Shown here one piece after another: positions 49,351 to 62,359 of a DNA stretch of 64,000 nt. The notes beneath the pieces were generated by a model. The model did no database searches, had not been told where the DNA came from, and worked only from the letters and a program-made list of their open reading frames with translations. Position numbers and translations under genes: made by a program. The stretch is from Torreya grandis (lineage: Eukaryota > Streptophyta > Pinopsida > Cupressales > Taxaceae), in NCBI GenBank assembly GCA_037957365.1, contig JARHVA010003263.1, positions 1,135,001 through 1,199,000 of the forward strand, in the 5' to 3' direction. Each line of letters opens with the position of its first letter. The first letter of the stretch is position 1.

Positions 49351-50949
49351 GACTTCCATGGGGAGAAAGTTCTTCAACATTCAAGACCTAGAATGTAAAT
49401 CATTAAACCCAAATGTAAAAAACAAAAATAAGAAACAAGTCCATTAGACAAACCCATAAAATAAAATCACTAAATTCTACTTTAATATGTGACATACTAA
49501 GTTGTAGATCTATCTAACACCATCAATGTGTGTTAAAAATGATTGATTATTTTATAGCTCTTACATTCACATAAATAAATTTAAACTTCTATAAACAATT
49601 AGAATATATGATAAGGATAATTTGTATGTTTATATTAAGGGGAATGGAATGGGAATTACTCTAATACCATCTAGGCATTTATACCATCGATAGAGATACC
49701 TATGGTCTCAGTCAAGGCCTTGATCCATTTCCAATTAGGACAAAAATCCTTTTATGGATATTTCTTGAATCACCCTTTTGAGGATATAATTGGATTTTGC
49801 ATTTTATTCAATTTCATTTTGATTTATTTATTTTTAAAATATTTTAGTGTTCATCCCATTAAGGGTTGGGGACCAATCCATGGGTTTAATGATAGACTCA
49901 AAAATTCATAGCTATTAAGACATGTCTAACTCAATTCAGTGTTTGCATTTTGCTTCAAATTCATATTAAGTGTAGTTTGATGGTTTCAACAAGAACTTAA
50001 AATGTATTTAGAATTAACACATTATATTTTGAATCATAGGCCTTCAAAATTATATAAATGCATAAATAAAATTATAGTAGCCTATACAACTATTCAAAAA
50101 TGCTTCACATTCTAATTTACAAAACTGAAAAATCTCACACTTTATTATCTACCATTTGAAGTTCCTTGCTTATGGGAGCATAAGAACACAACATTTTTTT
50201 GGCATAGTGTTGTTGACAATTATGTTTATTCTTTCAAAATTTGATTCTCTAATCATGTTGATTGTTTATATTCAATAATGTCAAAGACTACCCTTTTAAG
50301 AACTAATTTATCATAATAAACATGTGAATAGATCTAATAAAAATTTGAAAGGCATATTACAAACCACCCAATGATAAAAACACAAACCAAATTTAAACAA
50401 GTTAGGGGGGATAACAACACATGAAACAAGTAGAATAAAATAAAATAAACAAAAGCAGACTACACTAGAACACACAATAAAGCAAGAAACACTAAATAAG
50501 ACAACAAAAAATTATATATACATAGAGGAACCTCAACTTCTTCACTCAGACATGGTATTTGATAGAGAAACCATGAATTAATGCTTCAATTATTATCCAA
50601 TAAATTATAGATGCAATTCCTTGCCTAGGAGATCTCTTAGTGTGAATGCATTATGTCCCAAACTCTCAAATACTTGTTAAGGTCCAATGCAAGAAGGACT
50701 AAACTTAGCATGATAACCCTTTCTCCCATGGGAGTTATCCCATAACAATACCAAATCTAAAACACAGAAGGATTTCACTCAGGTTTTTCAATAAAACCAT
50801 CTCTTTACAACTGCCTAAGATTTGATAAAACATTGTAAATCTTCATCTTGCTTATCTTCTAATGGGATCAATTACAATAATCTAGTTTGAATTCCCTGAT
50901 ATGCCTCTATATACTCTTGTATGAAGTAATAAGTGGGTTTCTTGAGTTT
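49351..50949 (-). other. 3' part of gypsy interior
   Basis: The stretch lies between integrase and the 3' LTR. A trace of integrase C-terminus (LSEEVEVPLC) occurs near 50540. The rest is AT-rich without a conserved domain. A plus-strand open frame at 49702-49911 is not recognised and probably not a gene. Confidence 0.4.
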
Positions 50950-53900
50950 CATTAGGAAAATTGGATCCACTCTATAGACAAGCAAGAAAGGGGAACTTTT
51001 CAAGCTTTATTTATGTCTTGTTCTATCAGTTCATAAGGCATATTAGAGTAGGACATGCCAATTTTGTAGGTTTTGATTAATTTACTTTCTTCATGAAATT
51101 TATAAAATTCATATTCATAGAATTTTCCAAACCATTTCCCTAAGGATAATATTTTGTAGATAACTTTAGTGTAATTGTATTGTAATAATCCCACTCAATC
51201 AATTTAGCTAATTAGAAGGTAGGTCCATTTTCACAAGCAAGTGTAAGAGAAAGTCCCAAATCGAGTTATAATGTACTCTTCTAAGAATTTAATAACTTAT
51301 TCATTTGTATTGCTCCTTATTTATTTTGATTTAGTCCACTTTGTATAATAGTCAGTAGTGGTGAGAATGAACTTATGGCCGACTGAGGAGTTTGGATTTA
51401 TGACCCCACGAAGTCTAGACCCCATTAGGCAAATGGGTGTTCCTCTATCACTAGTTATATAAAAACATGGGAGCATTAATTTATCTCTTAGCAAAGACCT
51501 AAAATTAATGAAAAGTACTTGTGCATAATCATCTTTGAATAACATTGGCCAATAATATCCAATTCTAATAATTATGTGTGTTGTTACATTACTGAAAGGA
51601 TGACCACTTCCCAGCTTATCATGAAATGTGATCATTACTTCTTGTGATTCATTATTAGAAAGCCATCTCAAGTAAATCCCTTTATGATTAGTACAATATA
51701 AAAATCCTATTTTTATCATATAGAGTGCAACTTTCAACCTCATTTCTCTTTTTTGTGTCCTACCAAAATGGGATGGTGGATTTTCATAAATCAATCAATG
51801 GACAATTGGATCATACCATAGACTACAATGAAATTTAGATCGATAAACTTATACAATGGATATGTTGGGATTAAATTATAAAATTAAATTGGATAAACCT
51901 TGACCATGTACCAATCTTGTAGGTTTTACTTCATTATCATATTCTTGAAGCTTAGTAACATACCTTCTTTTTCTATTACCCAACTCATTTTGTCCTAGCA
52001 TTTAATTGACTTTGGGGTATAGAACTATGGCATGTAATTTTTCCCTCAATAAATAATGATGAAAATTTATGACTTCCTTCACCAATGCATAGGTTTATTT
52101 ATCTAGCATAGGGTAATTTATTTCAATGTTTAAATATGTGCTCATAAATGGTATAGGGTGCTCTTCTTCTATGAATATTTGTGTTAACACAACTATAATT
52201 GTATGATCAGGGGAAAATAGTAGAGATAGAAATCCTTAGCATAATTTGGGATTACCAACACTAGAGCTTACATAATCACATTATTGATCTCTTGAAATTC
52301 CCTCTTAGAAGAAGTATCCCATTCTACCTTAATTCTTGTTTTAAGATGGCATTCAAAGCTTTAGTAATCTCAACAAAACTAGAAATAAAATTTCATACAA
52401 AATTGATTTTACCAAAAAAATATTCATCTCTTTCTTACTATTTGGTAGCTGAATTCTGGAAATAACATTAAATTTCTCCTAGTCAATTGTCAAACCTTCT
52501 TTGGAAATAATGTGGTCTAGAAGTTTACTTTGCATTTCGTAAAAGACACATTTTTGGGGGTTGAATGATATGTCAAACCTTTCATAGCATTTTAAGACCT
52601 TTTCTAGATGACTTAAGTGATCTGAAATGTATTTAGAAAATATAGTCAAGTCATCCATGTATACTATTATGCACTTCCCAATTAGGCCTTTGAAAGTAGT
52701 GTCCATAGCTTGTTGAAATGTGGCACTAACATTAAGTTAACCAAATGGATTTTTCTTGTAGGCATAGGTACCCCACTTAGTGGTGAATGTTGTTTTAGAT
52801 ATGTCTACTTTATCCACTGAGATCTAGATGTAACCTAAGAATCTATCTAAAAAGGACATCATCTTAGAACTGTTGTCTTGTTGGAAGACCTCAATGAGTG
52901 AAGGCAAAGGATATTTTTCTTTATCTAATGCATGATTGATATTTCTAAAATCTACACAAAGATAGATTTATCCATTTTTATTCCTCACATGTATTAGGTT
53001 TTTGAACTAAGTTAAATGGTGTACAAGGAAGATAATACCAATTGATAACATATTCTAGACTTATTTTAGGATGAGTGGTTCCAATACTGGATTGATTGGC
53101 TTTTAAAATTGTCAAAAGGGCCTCTAATTAGGCTTAAAGGGAATGTTATGTGTAATAACATAAGGTTCAAACACCTTCAGATCATTAATGGTACCTCCAT
53201 ACTATGATATATTGATAGTGAAACATCATCTTATTCAATGATTTCATCTCATCATTGTTGCATCTAGGCCCAACCACCATATTTTTAGGCTTCTCTAGAA
53301 TTCATATGTTGATAATTTAGGATTCTTTATTCAATCAAGGCTCCTTTTTTGATTTAATCACTATGATGTCTAAATCAAATAATCTCTCTAATGATAGCAT
53401 GCCTTTTGGAATATGATTATCTTTGAGTTGAATCACTCTATTAGAATTATATTATTGTTTTCCAAAATTTAATCTTTCATCTTCATCAATTACTTATGCA
53501 TCAAAAGTGTTGGAATTAGATAGGAAATCAAATATTTACATATCATCATCAAAAGCATGGAAATGTTTGACATTATTAGGCATATAGGGACAAAGAATTG
53601 ATTCTATGGAAAAAAATTTCTAGTCAACCTTGTCTAATGGTGTGAGGTTAACAACTGAGACAACAAAATAATAAACCATAACATTCTTTGCTCTAAGGAC
53701 AACTAAAATGTTAAAATAATTAAAATATTCAATTAAATCCCAATAACGATATTTGTATTTCTTTAAATATGAAATATTTTAGTGAAATTTATTACATACC
53801 TGGTTGAAAACTAATTTAGAATCACTAAAGACTCTTAATTGATAGACATCAAACCTGATTGCAAACTACAGACCCAATATTAATGCTCCATACTCTTTCA

Positions 53901-54490
53901 TGTTTTTAGTACAAAGAAATCGTAATATATAAGATAAAACATGTCTATTACCATTGGGATCAATTAAAATACCAGCCATATATCCTTACTTAGATCATGC
54001 TCCATCCAAATATGGTGACCACATACCTAAATTTTGATCATGATCAAACATTTTCTTCTTTGATGGCTTGGTTAATAAAGTATAGACACTTGCCTTTGTA
54101 GAAGTGAACTTGTTCATTGATTACATTATACTCCATTATCATCAATTTTATTTATGACTCTTTATTAATTATAATTTTATTTTCCACTCTTCCCTATGGC
54201 AAACCCATGTGGTTAAAATTTATTGCCATATAGCTAGTGAGTGATCTCAACCAATCTCTACTTAATAGCATGCCATATACATCTGACATCTCAGATACTT
54301 ATATGTCTATGAATTTTTGCACTATTGGTTCTACTTATAACTAAATATGGACATTAAATATCTCTCCCACAACCTCAACTTCATGTTTGTCTAACTAAAC
54401 TATCACTTTGTCTAATTTCACATTAACCATTCCTAGTTTCTTACAAACACCTATATGCATACCATTAACTGATGCACCAGAATCTAAAAG
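50950..54490 (-). pseudogene. Gypsy pol: PR, RNase H, RT, RNase H, IN
   Basis: Domains in order are: protease with active site DSGAS (54470-54484) and YGMLLSRDWL (54248-54277); an RNase H-like domain (about 54020-53590); reverse transcriptase (about 53040-52450) with VRNKNG, LCVDFRN.NHALD, FLDRF.GY and the catalytic YMDD (52650-52661); a connection RNase H (about 52270-51890) with HPIPFMS and LDK.TYALVKEV; and integrase (51794 to about 50950) with an HHCC-like H..GSGH start, INPNSSVGHKFIL and YYPKGNGL (51128-51151). The motif style is that of non-chromovirus, Tat-like gypsy elements. The reading frame is broken many times, mostly by TAA or TAG at Gln positions. Confidence 0.85.
53590..54020 (-). 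other. RNase H-like domain upstream of RT
   Basis: The frame reads YLDGA (DGA at 53998-54006), then GYMAGILIDPNGNRH, KEYGALILGL and VFSDSKLVFNQV (SDS near 53820). These give the D, E, D catalytic order of an RNase H with the AEY.A and GDS.L...Q style of the extra RNase H in Tat/Ogre elements. Here it lies between protease and reverse transcriptase. The usual connection RNase H is also present after the reverse transcriptase. Confidence 0.7.
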
Positions 54491-54559
54491 ATAATTATTA
54501 AGATTTTACCAATTTTTTTAATTTTAATCAAGAATGGTGGTACTTTAGTCCTAGTCTTG

Positions 54560-56050
54560 AGTATTAACACATTGGTATTAGCTAGGCTCTTTTGTTTGGG
54601 TCAACTACTTTATGTGTGAGAGGCTTAAGAAGTAATTTGATTTATTTAGTGATTTATTCTAATTAATGAATGCTTATGATTGATTTTAACTTATTTATGT
54701 CTTCCATGATGTTATAACTAGTTTTTTTAGTGGAGGGTTGATTGTCACCTAATTTTGGTGGAGGTAGATCATTTCTAGATTTAGGATGAGGAGGTGTAGT
54801 AGCATTATCTAGTAGAGTTGATGTAGTAAAAACCTAATGTCCTCTACTCATATGAGTATAATTTCATGTTTGGTATTATTATAAATATTGGATATCATTG
54901 GTGTTATCTTCAAGATCATTGTCTTCTATGTTAGTAAAATATAGAGTTTCTTAGACCATGGTTGTATTAGGAGATTTTGATGAACTAGGAACATCTAAAC
55001 TAATTTAAGTATTCTGATCATTTAGGATAACCTCGTATTCATCAATTTCCTTTTACATTATGTCAAAGGCTAGAAAAAACTCAACATAGTCAAGTTATCA
55101 ATGTTGGGTTGTATTATGTACATGACACCATTTGGGTGAGTTTATCTCCATAATATTGATCTTAGGAAATTTGTTGGATGATGACTCAACTTATTTACCA
55201 ACTCTATTAAAGGTTTTATAATTACGTTGATAAGTGAAATTCATAGCTACATTTACACTACTTGAAGTAACTGCTTGTTTTTTCAAGTTCAAAAAAAATC
55301 ATTGCTCATTCTTTGGATCATTCTTTGGATTGCATCAAACTTAAGTTTGCCTAAAACTTGAGGGGAATTCTACGGATTATTAGTTGGAATCGAAACTAAG
55401 GCTCAATTATAATATTGAGGCATTAATTTATTATCATCTAAATTTATAAATACTAAGTTATAATTAGGAGAAGCATGAACTAATGACAATTGATTCATCA
55501 TTGGGAAAGGCTATGTCAATGACACATTTTGATTTATAGGTAGGATTAAGCTTAGCACTGACATGTTTGGGAGAACATTGGCAATGGGAGCCAACATGTG
55601 AATTTGAGTATTGAGTTGATTATCTACTTTTATCACTTCTATATATGAAAGGAGGAAGTCATTAATAGTTATATCTCTCATTAATAAAATGGCAGTCCAT
55701 AAATCTAAATCATTTTTTAACATTTCTAAGGCTAATTGGGCATTTAGTCTATACCAATATGTTACCCTACTATACATATTTTTAAAATGTGCATTGAGAT
55801 TACATACAGGCTCATTGGATTCAATTTTCATGCAATAAAATTGATGGATAAGATGATTGGATTGACTACTTGACCAAACTAGGCTAAGAATGTGGTATTT
55901 AATTGATTCCATCTTAAGATTGAATTCTATGGAAGGTTAAGGAACTAGTCATAAGCTTGATTTAGTAAGGTGAAGGGAAATAACCTACAAAAAACATCTT
56001 CATGTTCAACATTGATCAACTTGAGAGATGTTTTGTAGGATGTAACTTAT
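54560..56050 (-). pseudogene. Gypsy gag
   Basis: The best-preserved part is the 133-codon open stretch 55912-55511, which holds the retrotransposon gag region. It includes KYHILSLVWSS, EPVCNLNAHFKNMY and LALEMLKNDLDLW. Traces continue on both sides through stops. Gag would form the particle around the RNA. Position directly upstream of the protease on the same strand supports the call; family similarity alone is modest. Confidence 0.55.
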
Positions 56051-56682
56051 TTTTCTTTAGTCATTCTAGTGTTTGGAGTGAACTTTGGGAGTTAATGTTT
56101 AGGTTTTTTAGGTAAATCATGCACATCACTAGGAACATTTATAGATGATCCAACTAATCAAACCGTAAACATTTAGATGGGTCTATTGGTGAAATATTGT
56201 GGACATGATGTGGTTTGGTAAACTAATTTTCTAGCTCTACGTCAATAAGATTTAAGACATCTATGAACTTGGATTAGATAAATAATTGATCTTCTATGAC
56301 TCAACTTGGATTTAGATCATGTGATCCTTGAAGAAGACTCCAAAGTGACAAATAATAATTTATATTAGTATGGGTTTTAGGCACATAGAAAATGAAAATC
56401 ATACGAATAAACTACTTGTCATAATCAATGAATAGCTCAGAGTATCTTGACAAGATCATAAATACTGACAAGATAGAAAATATCACATTGGGCCCTCTTT
56501 CTATCACTAATTTATATGAAGATGAAATTATAAAATGCATACATTAAATTTACATTCATTATATGCTGAGGGAGATGCTTGCATGTCTAATTAACTACTA
56601 CGTGTCATGATTCTGGTGACATAGAGTCATTTGTATACTTGGTGACTATGTCTTCTACCAACGTCATCTTCTAGATTAAGGA

Positions 56683-57144
56683 TATGATGACATGTGGATA
56701 ACTCTCATTACATTGCTGACCTAGAAATGATCATACCAAGAACACTACTGACATCATCTCTGGGTTAGTGGGATGATGACATGTGGATGACTCTCTCTAC
56801 TCCACTCACCCATAAATGACTGTACAAGCATCTTTAATGACATCATCTCTAGGTTAGCAGGATGATTACACATGGATGAATCTCATTGCTATGCTCATCT
56901 AAAAATGATCATATAAGGAACTTTGTTGACATCATCTCTAAGTTATCAAGATGATGACATGTGGATATCTTTCATTATTATAATCACCTAAAAATGACCC
57001 TATAAGTAACTCTTCTAATGTCATCTCTAGGTTATTTGGATGATGACATGGATTTCTCTCACTACTCTACTCACCCAAAAATGACCATACAAGGAACTCT
57101 GCTGACATCATATTTGGGTTAGTAAGAGGATAACACATGGATAT
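56683..57144. repeat. 89-bp tandem array (six units) in right LTR
   Basis: The same marker occurs at 56686, 56775, 56864, 56953, 57042 and about 57129. Spacing is 89 bp except for the last, slightly shorter step. The sixth unit is cut by the nested chromovirus and continues at 62687 with TACTCACCTATAAATTATC. Confidence 0.95.
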
Positions 57145-57490
57145 TGTTATGCCCTTAACCATTGGTGTGTCTAGGGATATGTGTGGCTGACTTGTGGCTT
57201 ACATACTATTTTATTTACTTGTTACATTTCTCTATGTTCTTAGATAGGTTGGCCTATGGAATAACCTTGGCTAAATAGACTATATATAGGAGGTAGTGGT
57301 TAGTCTTTATTCATTATGTTAAGTATTATGCCATTAGTGCATTATTGTGAAGGTTTTCCCCTCGAAGTGGCTTTGCTATATTATCTAGTATTTTGGTTTA
57401 CTGTCAATTATCATTATGTAATCTCTCATATTTTCTTATTCAACACAATATAAAATCATTCTATGTAAATATCTAAGTAATTTCATTACA
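57145..57490 (+). repeat. 5' LTR of chromovirus
   Basis: Starts TGTTATGCCC and ends TTTCATTACA. A TATA-like CTATATATAGG near 57280 is a plausible promoter. It carries 24 bp (after CTTACAT) missing from the 3' LTR; the loss there lies between short TTACAT repeats. Confidence 0.92.
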
Positions 57491-57492
57491 AG

Positions 57493-57504
57493 TGGTATCA
57501 GAGT
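57493..57504 (+). other. Primer-binding site (initiator tRNA-Met)
   Basis: TGGTATCAGAGT, two bases after the 5' LTR, matches the initiator tRNA-Met site except at the last base. Confidence 0.9.
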
Positions 57505-57888
57505 TTTGATTTGGGCAAATTTCCTAAAGCATTTTTTTTGGATCTGGTGAGGCATGGCTTCTGAGAGTGATGAAAGCAAAAAAGCATAACTTGCAATCTA
57601 GGAAGAATTAATTTTTTTTGTCAGCGCAGTATTGCTCAACATGCTTTTTTGAAAAAAAAATTTAAAAAAAAGTCTAATTTTTTTTTACCCCTTGCACACT
57701 TGAATTCGTTGGATTCACATTGACAAGATGATCATGATAGTATATTCTATTGGTACACTTTTTTGGTACCAAAATTTTTACTCTATTACACAAAGGTAGT
57801 CATTAGATTCATCTTGATAAGGTGATCACAATGGTACCATTTCCTAGTACATTTTTTTGAGTTCAAAACCCTCCTAGGGTTTGTTTAT

Positions 57889-59450
57889 GGTAGGTCCTTC
57901 AATTTGGGGAAGAAAAAGGGCAATAGAAACTCCTAAGACTCCTTTTGATGATGATATGGAATCTAGAACTTCAGATCCAATAATTTCTTAGCTTCAAGTG
58001 AACATAAAAAACTCGGTGAGGCTTGATGAATTTGTTGCATTCCAAGCTAATGTTTCAGAGATGCATAGAGAGATTAATGGGGTTCATAGTGAATTGCATC
58101 ATATCACTATGCAATTGGCTGCCCTCACATCTCAATTTTAGCCTAACAACCCTCCACTTCAACATTCAAATCCTCCTCTCAACAACTCCCATGCTAGTAT
58201 AAAATTGATGTTGCCAAAAGTGGACATGTATAAGTTTGATGGTAAAGATCCTCTCACTTAGATTACCCAAATTAATAATTTATTTGAGCTACATCAAACC
58301 CCAAGTTCTTAGAGGGTTATGGTGGCATCCCTGTATCTAGAACCTAAACAATTCATTTGGTATCATTAGTTATGTGCTAAAAAAAATAATGGTGATACTA
58401 TTACATGGACTATTTTTACTAAGGAGTTGTCAGATCATTATCATAATAATGTCTCTAAGAACTATTTCAACCAATTAGCCAAGCTATAGCCAATAAGAAC
58501 TATGAAGGATTATATTTATCAATTTTAGAATCTCTCTTTACAGGTAGAAGATATCACTGAGGGAAATTTGACTGATCTATTTTTGGGTGGCCTCAAAGAT
58601 AGCATCCAATAAAGTTTTGAATGTTTAACTCAACATCTATATTAGAAGCTATACCTAAGGCACACATGATAGAAGATAAAGAGATGGTAAAATGGAAAAC
58701 TTTCACTACTGGTCACGATCATAACTTTCTAGCACCATCATTTCCACAGCCCATCAAATTAACATAACAACAAATTGAGGAGAAGCGAGCCAAAGGGTTT
58801 TGTTATGGTTGTGATAGAAAATGGAACAAAGACCATCCTTGTGTTGAAAAGAAGTTATTTTACATTGAAGGTGCCAATGATGATGAAGATGATGTAGAAG
58901 TACATGATGAGGATGTAGAAGTTCTTGAAGAGGAATCTGAAGACTCTCAACCTACTATTTCATGTCATGCCCTATTAGGTATTAGTACTCCCCAAACTCT
59001 TAAGGTGATGGGTTTCCTTAAGAAATAGAAGGTCACTGTCTTGATTGATTTTGGGAGCACACACAACTTCATCCACAGTAAGTTGGTAGCTCATTTGAAC
59101 TATTTCATTTATCCAAATATAGAATTTTAGGTTATGATTGTAGATGGTGGTATTGTCAGTTGTTTAGAAAAATGACATAGTATTAAGATGGCCATGGGAG
59201 ACTACTTATTGGATTCTCCTATGTTTGCTATTTCGATGGGTGGAGCTGATATTATTCTGGGAGTCTAGTGGCTCACCACTTTGGGCACTATTGAGATGAA
59301 TTTTCAAGAATTATTCATGTGTTTTGATTATGAAAAAAAGGCATTTGAGCTAAGAGGATTAAAGGCTAAATCTCCACAACTTGTTATCTCCTATCAAATG
59401 ATAAAGATTCTCTTTAAGGGTGCTGAGGGATTTGTAACTTGCTTGTTTTT
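57889..59450 (+). pseudogene. Chromovirus gag and protease
   Basis: Gag can be read from Met 57889 (MVGPSIWGRKRAIETP). The capsid region includes LPKVDMYKFDGKDPLT, then a frame change near 58630. The zinc knuckle GFCYGCDRKWNKDHPC is intact near 58797. The protease follows, with VLIDFGSTHNFI near 59040 and ILGV*WL near 59260. The catalytic triad Asp-Ser/Thr-Gly is altered to Asp-Phe-Gly, consistent with TCT to TTT, so the protease would be dead even without the stops. Stops at Gln positions are frequent, for example TAG in ILGVQWL. The protein would assemble particles and process the polyprotein. Confidence 0.85.
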
Positions 59451-59559
59451 ATAGAAGTATAGCCAACTCATCCATCCCCACCTCTTGATTTGCAATAAAT
59501 AATTGATTCACGTTCTATTATTTTTAGAGATATGCCAAAGGGACTTCTACCTAGCTGCA

Positions 59560-60870
59560 CCCATGATCATGCTATCACACTTATTTCTAGTAGTACACCA
59601 CCCAACATTAGGCCATATAGGTATCCCTATGCCCAAAAAAGTGAAATTTAAAATATGGTACAAGAGATGTTGGATGTAGGAATCATTTTTCATAGCCAAA
59701 GTGAATACTATTCACCAGTTGTCATGATGAGAAAAAAAGATGACACTTGGAGGATGTGCCCTGACTACAAAGAACTTGATAAGTACACTATCAAAGATAA
59801 GTTTCCAATTTCTATCATTGATGATTTTCTAGATGAATTGAATGGTGCTCTTTATTTTACCAAGTTAGATCTACATTCTTGGTATCATCATATCAAGATC
59901 CATGATGAAGACATACCCAAACCGCTTTCAGGACTCATGAGGGCCATTATGAGTTTCGAGTTATGACTTTTGGTCTAACAAATGCACCATCTACTTTTCA
60001 GAGTTTGATAAATAATATTTTTAAGCCATTTTTAAGGAATTTTTTTTTGGTATTCTTTGATGATATCCTCATTTATAGTAAACATTGGGTAGACCATTTG
60101 CAACATGTGAAATAGGTATTCTCCATTTTGGAGCAAAATCAATTATATGCCAAACCTTCCAAATGTACTTTTAGGGCTCATGAGGTTGAATATTTGGGTC
60201 ATCTAGTGTCTTATGAAGGAGTGAAAGTGGATCCTAAAAAAATCCAAGCAATGGTGGACTGGTCAATTCCTAAGACACTTAATCAACTTCAGGGATTTTT
60301 AGGGCTTACTAGTTACTATCATAGATTTTTAAAAAAGTATGGTAGTATTGTAGCCCCACTCACCTCTTTGTTAAATAAAGAATCCTTTCAGTGCACTGAT
60401 GTAGCTACCTGAGCATTGGAATAATTAAAATTGGCTATGTGCACTACTCTAGTATTGGCCACTCCTAATTTTTCTAAGACTTTTGTGGTTGAATGTGATG
60501 CATCTGGGTATGGTATGGGTGTTGTAATCATGAAATAACACACACCACTTACATTTGAAAGTCATCAACTCAAGGGTAAAAAATAGCACAAGCCCATCTA
60601 TGAGAAGGAAATGATGGCCATTTTGCATGCAGTCAAACAATGAGGACCTTATTTGATGGGTCATTACTTTTAGGTAAAGTCTGATCATGATATTCTTAAA
60701 TATTTTTAAAAATAAAGGTTGTCATCTGAAGAACAATAAAAATGGGTAACTACGATGTTAGGCTATGATTTTGAAATAATCTACAAAAAAGGCAAGGACA
60801 ATGTGGTGGTAGATGCACTATCTAAAAAAGATGAATCAGTTGAGGCATTGTTATGTGCCATAACCATTTT
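59560..60870 (+). pseudogene. Chromovirus reverse transcriptase and RNase H
   Basis: The reverse transcriptase is open at 59655-59966 with YYSPVVMMRKKD, RMCPDYKELDKYTIKDKFPI and YFTKLDLHSWYHHIKI. A 1-bp deletion near 59921 shifts the frame; the shifted reading continues [13 protein letters not shown] and the catalytic [10 protein letters not shown] (FFDD at 60053-60064). FFDD is a normal YxDD variant for this group. A second open stretch (60128-60412) holds EYLGHLVS and the GFLGLTSYYHRF connection block. RNase H follows with VECDASGYGMG, KPIYEKEMMAILHAVK and KVKSDH-like traces, crossed by stops at about 60411, 60421 and 60536. Confidence 0.9.
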
Positions 60871-61069
60871 TTAGGTAGATTGGCTAGAGGAAGCATGATT
60901 AGAATGGGAACATGATAGTACTGCTCATAACTTCATTCAAAATCTTCAGCAAGGTTTAGGTGGATTTGAAATATTCACATGGAAAGGTAATGCATTATGG
61001 TATAAAGATAGATTATACCCATGTAAGAATTCTCTTCTTAAACAAAAAATCCTTTAAGAACATCATGCA

Positions 61070-62334
61070 ACTCCAATTGGGGGTCATTCAAGATTTTTGA
61101 AAACCTATCAAAGAATCAAGCAGGATTTCTTTTGGGAAGGTCTCAAGGGGGATGTATAAAATTATGTGGCTAAATGTATGATTTGTCAACAACTAAATGT
61201 ATGATTTGTCAACAAAACAAAGGAAAAACCATCAAAACTCTAGGTCTTTTACAACCTTTATCCATCCCTAGCCAGTGTTGGGAAGAGGTATCTATGGATT
61301 TCATTACAAGGTTACCAAGATCTGATGGTCAAAATGTTATCATGGTTGTTGTAGATCACCTTAGTAAGTATGCTCATTTTTATTCATTATCCCAGCTATT
61401 TGTTGCTAGTATAGTAGCTATTGCTTTTCTCAATATAGTTCAGAAACTGCATGGGACCCCTAAGATCATTGTGAGTGATAGAGATCCCATTTTTACTAAT
61501 AATTTTTGGATTGAGTTATTTACATGTTTAGGCACCCAATTGGCTCATAGTTCATCCTATCATTCTCAATATGATAGACAAATTGAGGTAGTCAAAAAAT
61601 GTCTATAAGGATATCTCTGTTGTTTTATTTATGATAAATAGGATAAATGGGTTAATTGACTGCCACTTAATTAATGGTGGTATAATACTTATGTTCATAG
61701 TTATTCCAAAATGTCTCCTTTTGTGGCACTATATGGATACCACCCTCCATCCATCACTTAAACCTTGAAGGTCCATCCTAAGTTTCATGTAGTTGAAGAA
61801 CATATTCACCATCAATAAGAGGACCTTGCAAGTTTACATGAAAATTTAGCTATGGTCCAGAATCGCATGAAGCAAAAAATAGATCAACATAAAAGTGAGA
61901 GGCATATTGACAATGATGATTGGGTCTCTGTTTGCTTGCATCCATACAAATAGATGTCATTTAAGTAAAAAAAAAAGGATAACAACATATCCCCTAAGTA
62001 TTATGGGCCTTATCAGATCTTGCGAAAAATTGGCAGTGTGGCCTATAAGTTAGATTTTCCTTCATCCACTCACATACATCTAGTATTTCATGTATCATGA
62101 CTGAAGAAAGTCATTGGATAAAGAGTTGATATTAAAAAAAAATATGAAAATTAGAAGAGGAAGGTAGAGTTGTTCTTGATCCTGAGGTGATCCTTCAAAG
62201 GTGCACCAAGCAGTTGCATTCTAAAGCAATTATAGAATACCTGATCAAATGGAAGAACCTACCATGTGAAGATGCCACTTGGGAGGATGAAGCATTTGTG
62301 TAGCAGCATCTAGAGTTGCCACAACATTGAGGAC
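61070..62334 (+). pseudogene. Chromovirus integrase and chromodomain
   Basis: The zinc-binding start includes HHATPIGGHSRFLKTYQRIK and KCMICQQ. A 23-bp tandem duplication then shifts the frame. The catalytic core is open from 61174 to 61608 with SMDFITRLP, VVVDHLSKYAHF, IVSDRDPIFTNNFW and the Glu of IEVVKKCL, so the D-D-E positions are present. After further stops a chromodomain is visible near 62185-62300 (PEVILQR, EYLIKWKNLPCEDATWEDE). Chromodomains of this class steer integration to heterochromatin. The copy is broken. Confidence 0.9.
61172..61217 (+). repeat. 23-bp tandem duplication in integrase
   Basis: The 23-mer beginning AAATGTATGATTTGTCAACA at 61172-61194 is repeated at 61195-61217. 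As 23 is not a multiple of three, the frame shifts inside the zinc-binding region. Confidence 0.9.
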
Positions 62335-62345
62335 AACATTATTTT

Positions 62346-62357
62346 GAAGGGGAAGGA
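62346..62357 (+). other. Polypurine tract
   Basis: GAAGGGGAAGGA lies two bases before the 3' LTR. Confidence 0.85.
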
Positions 62358-62359
62358 CT

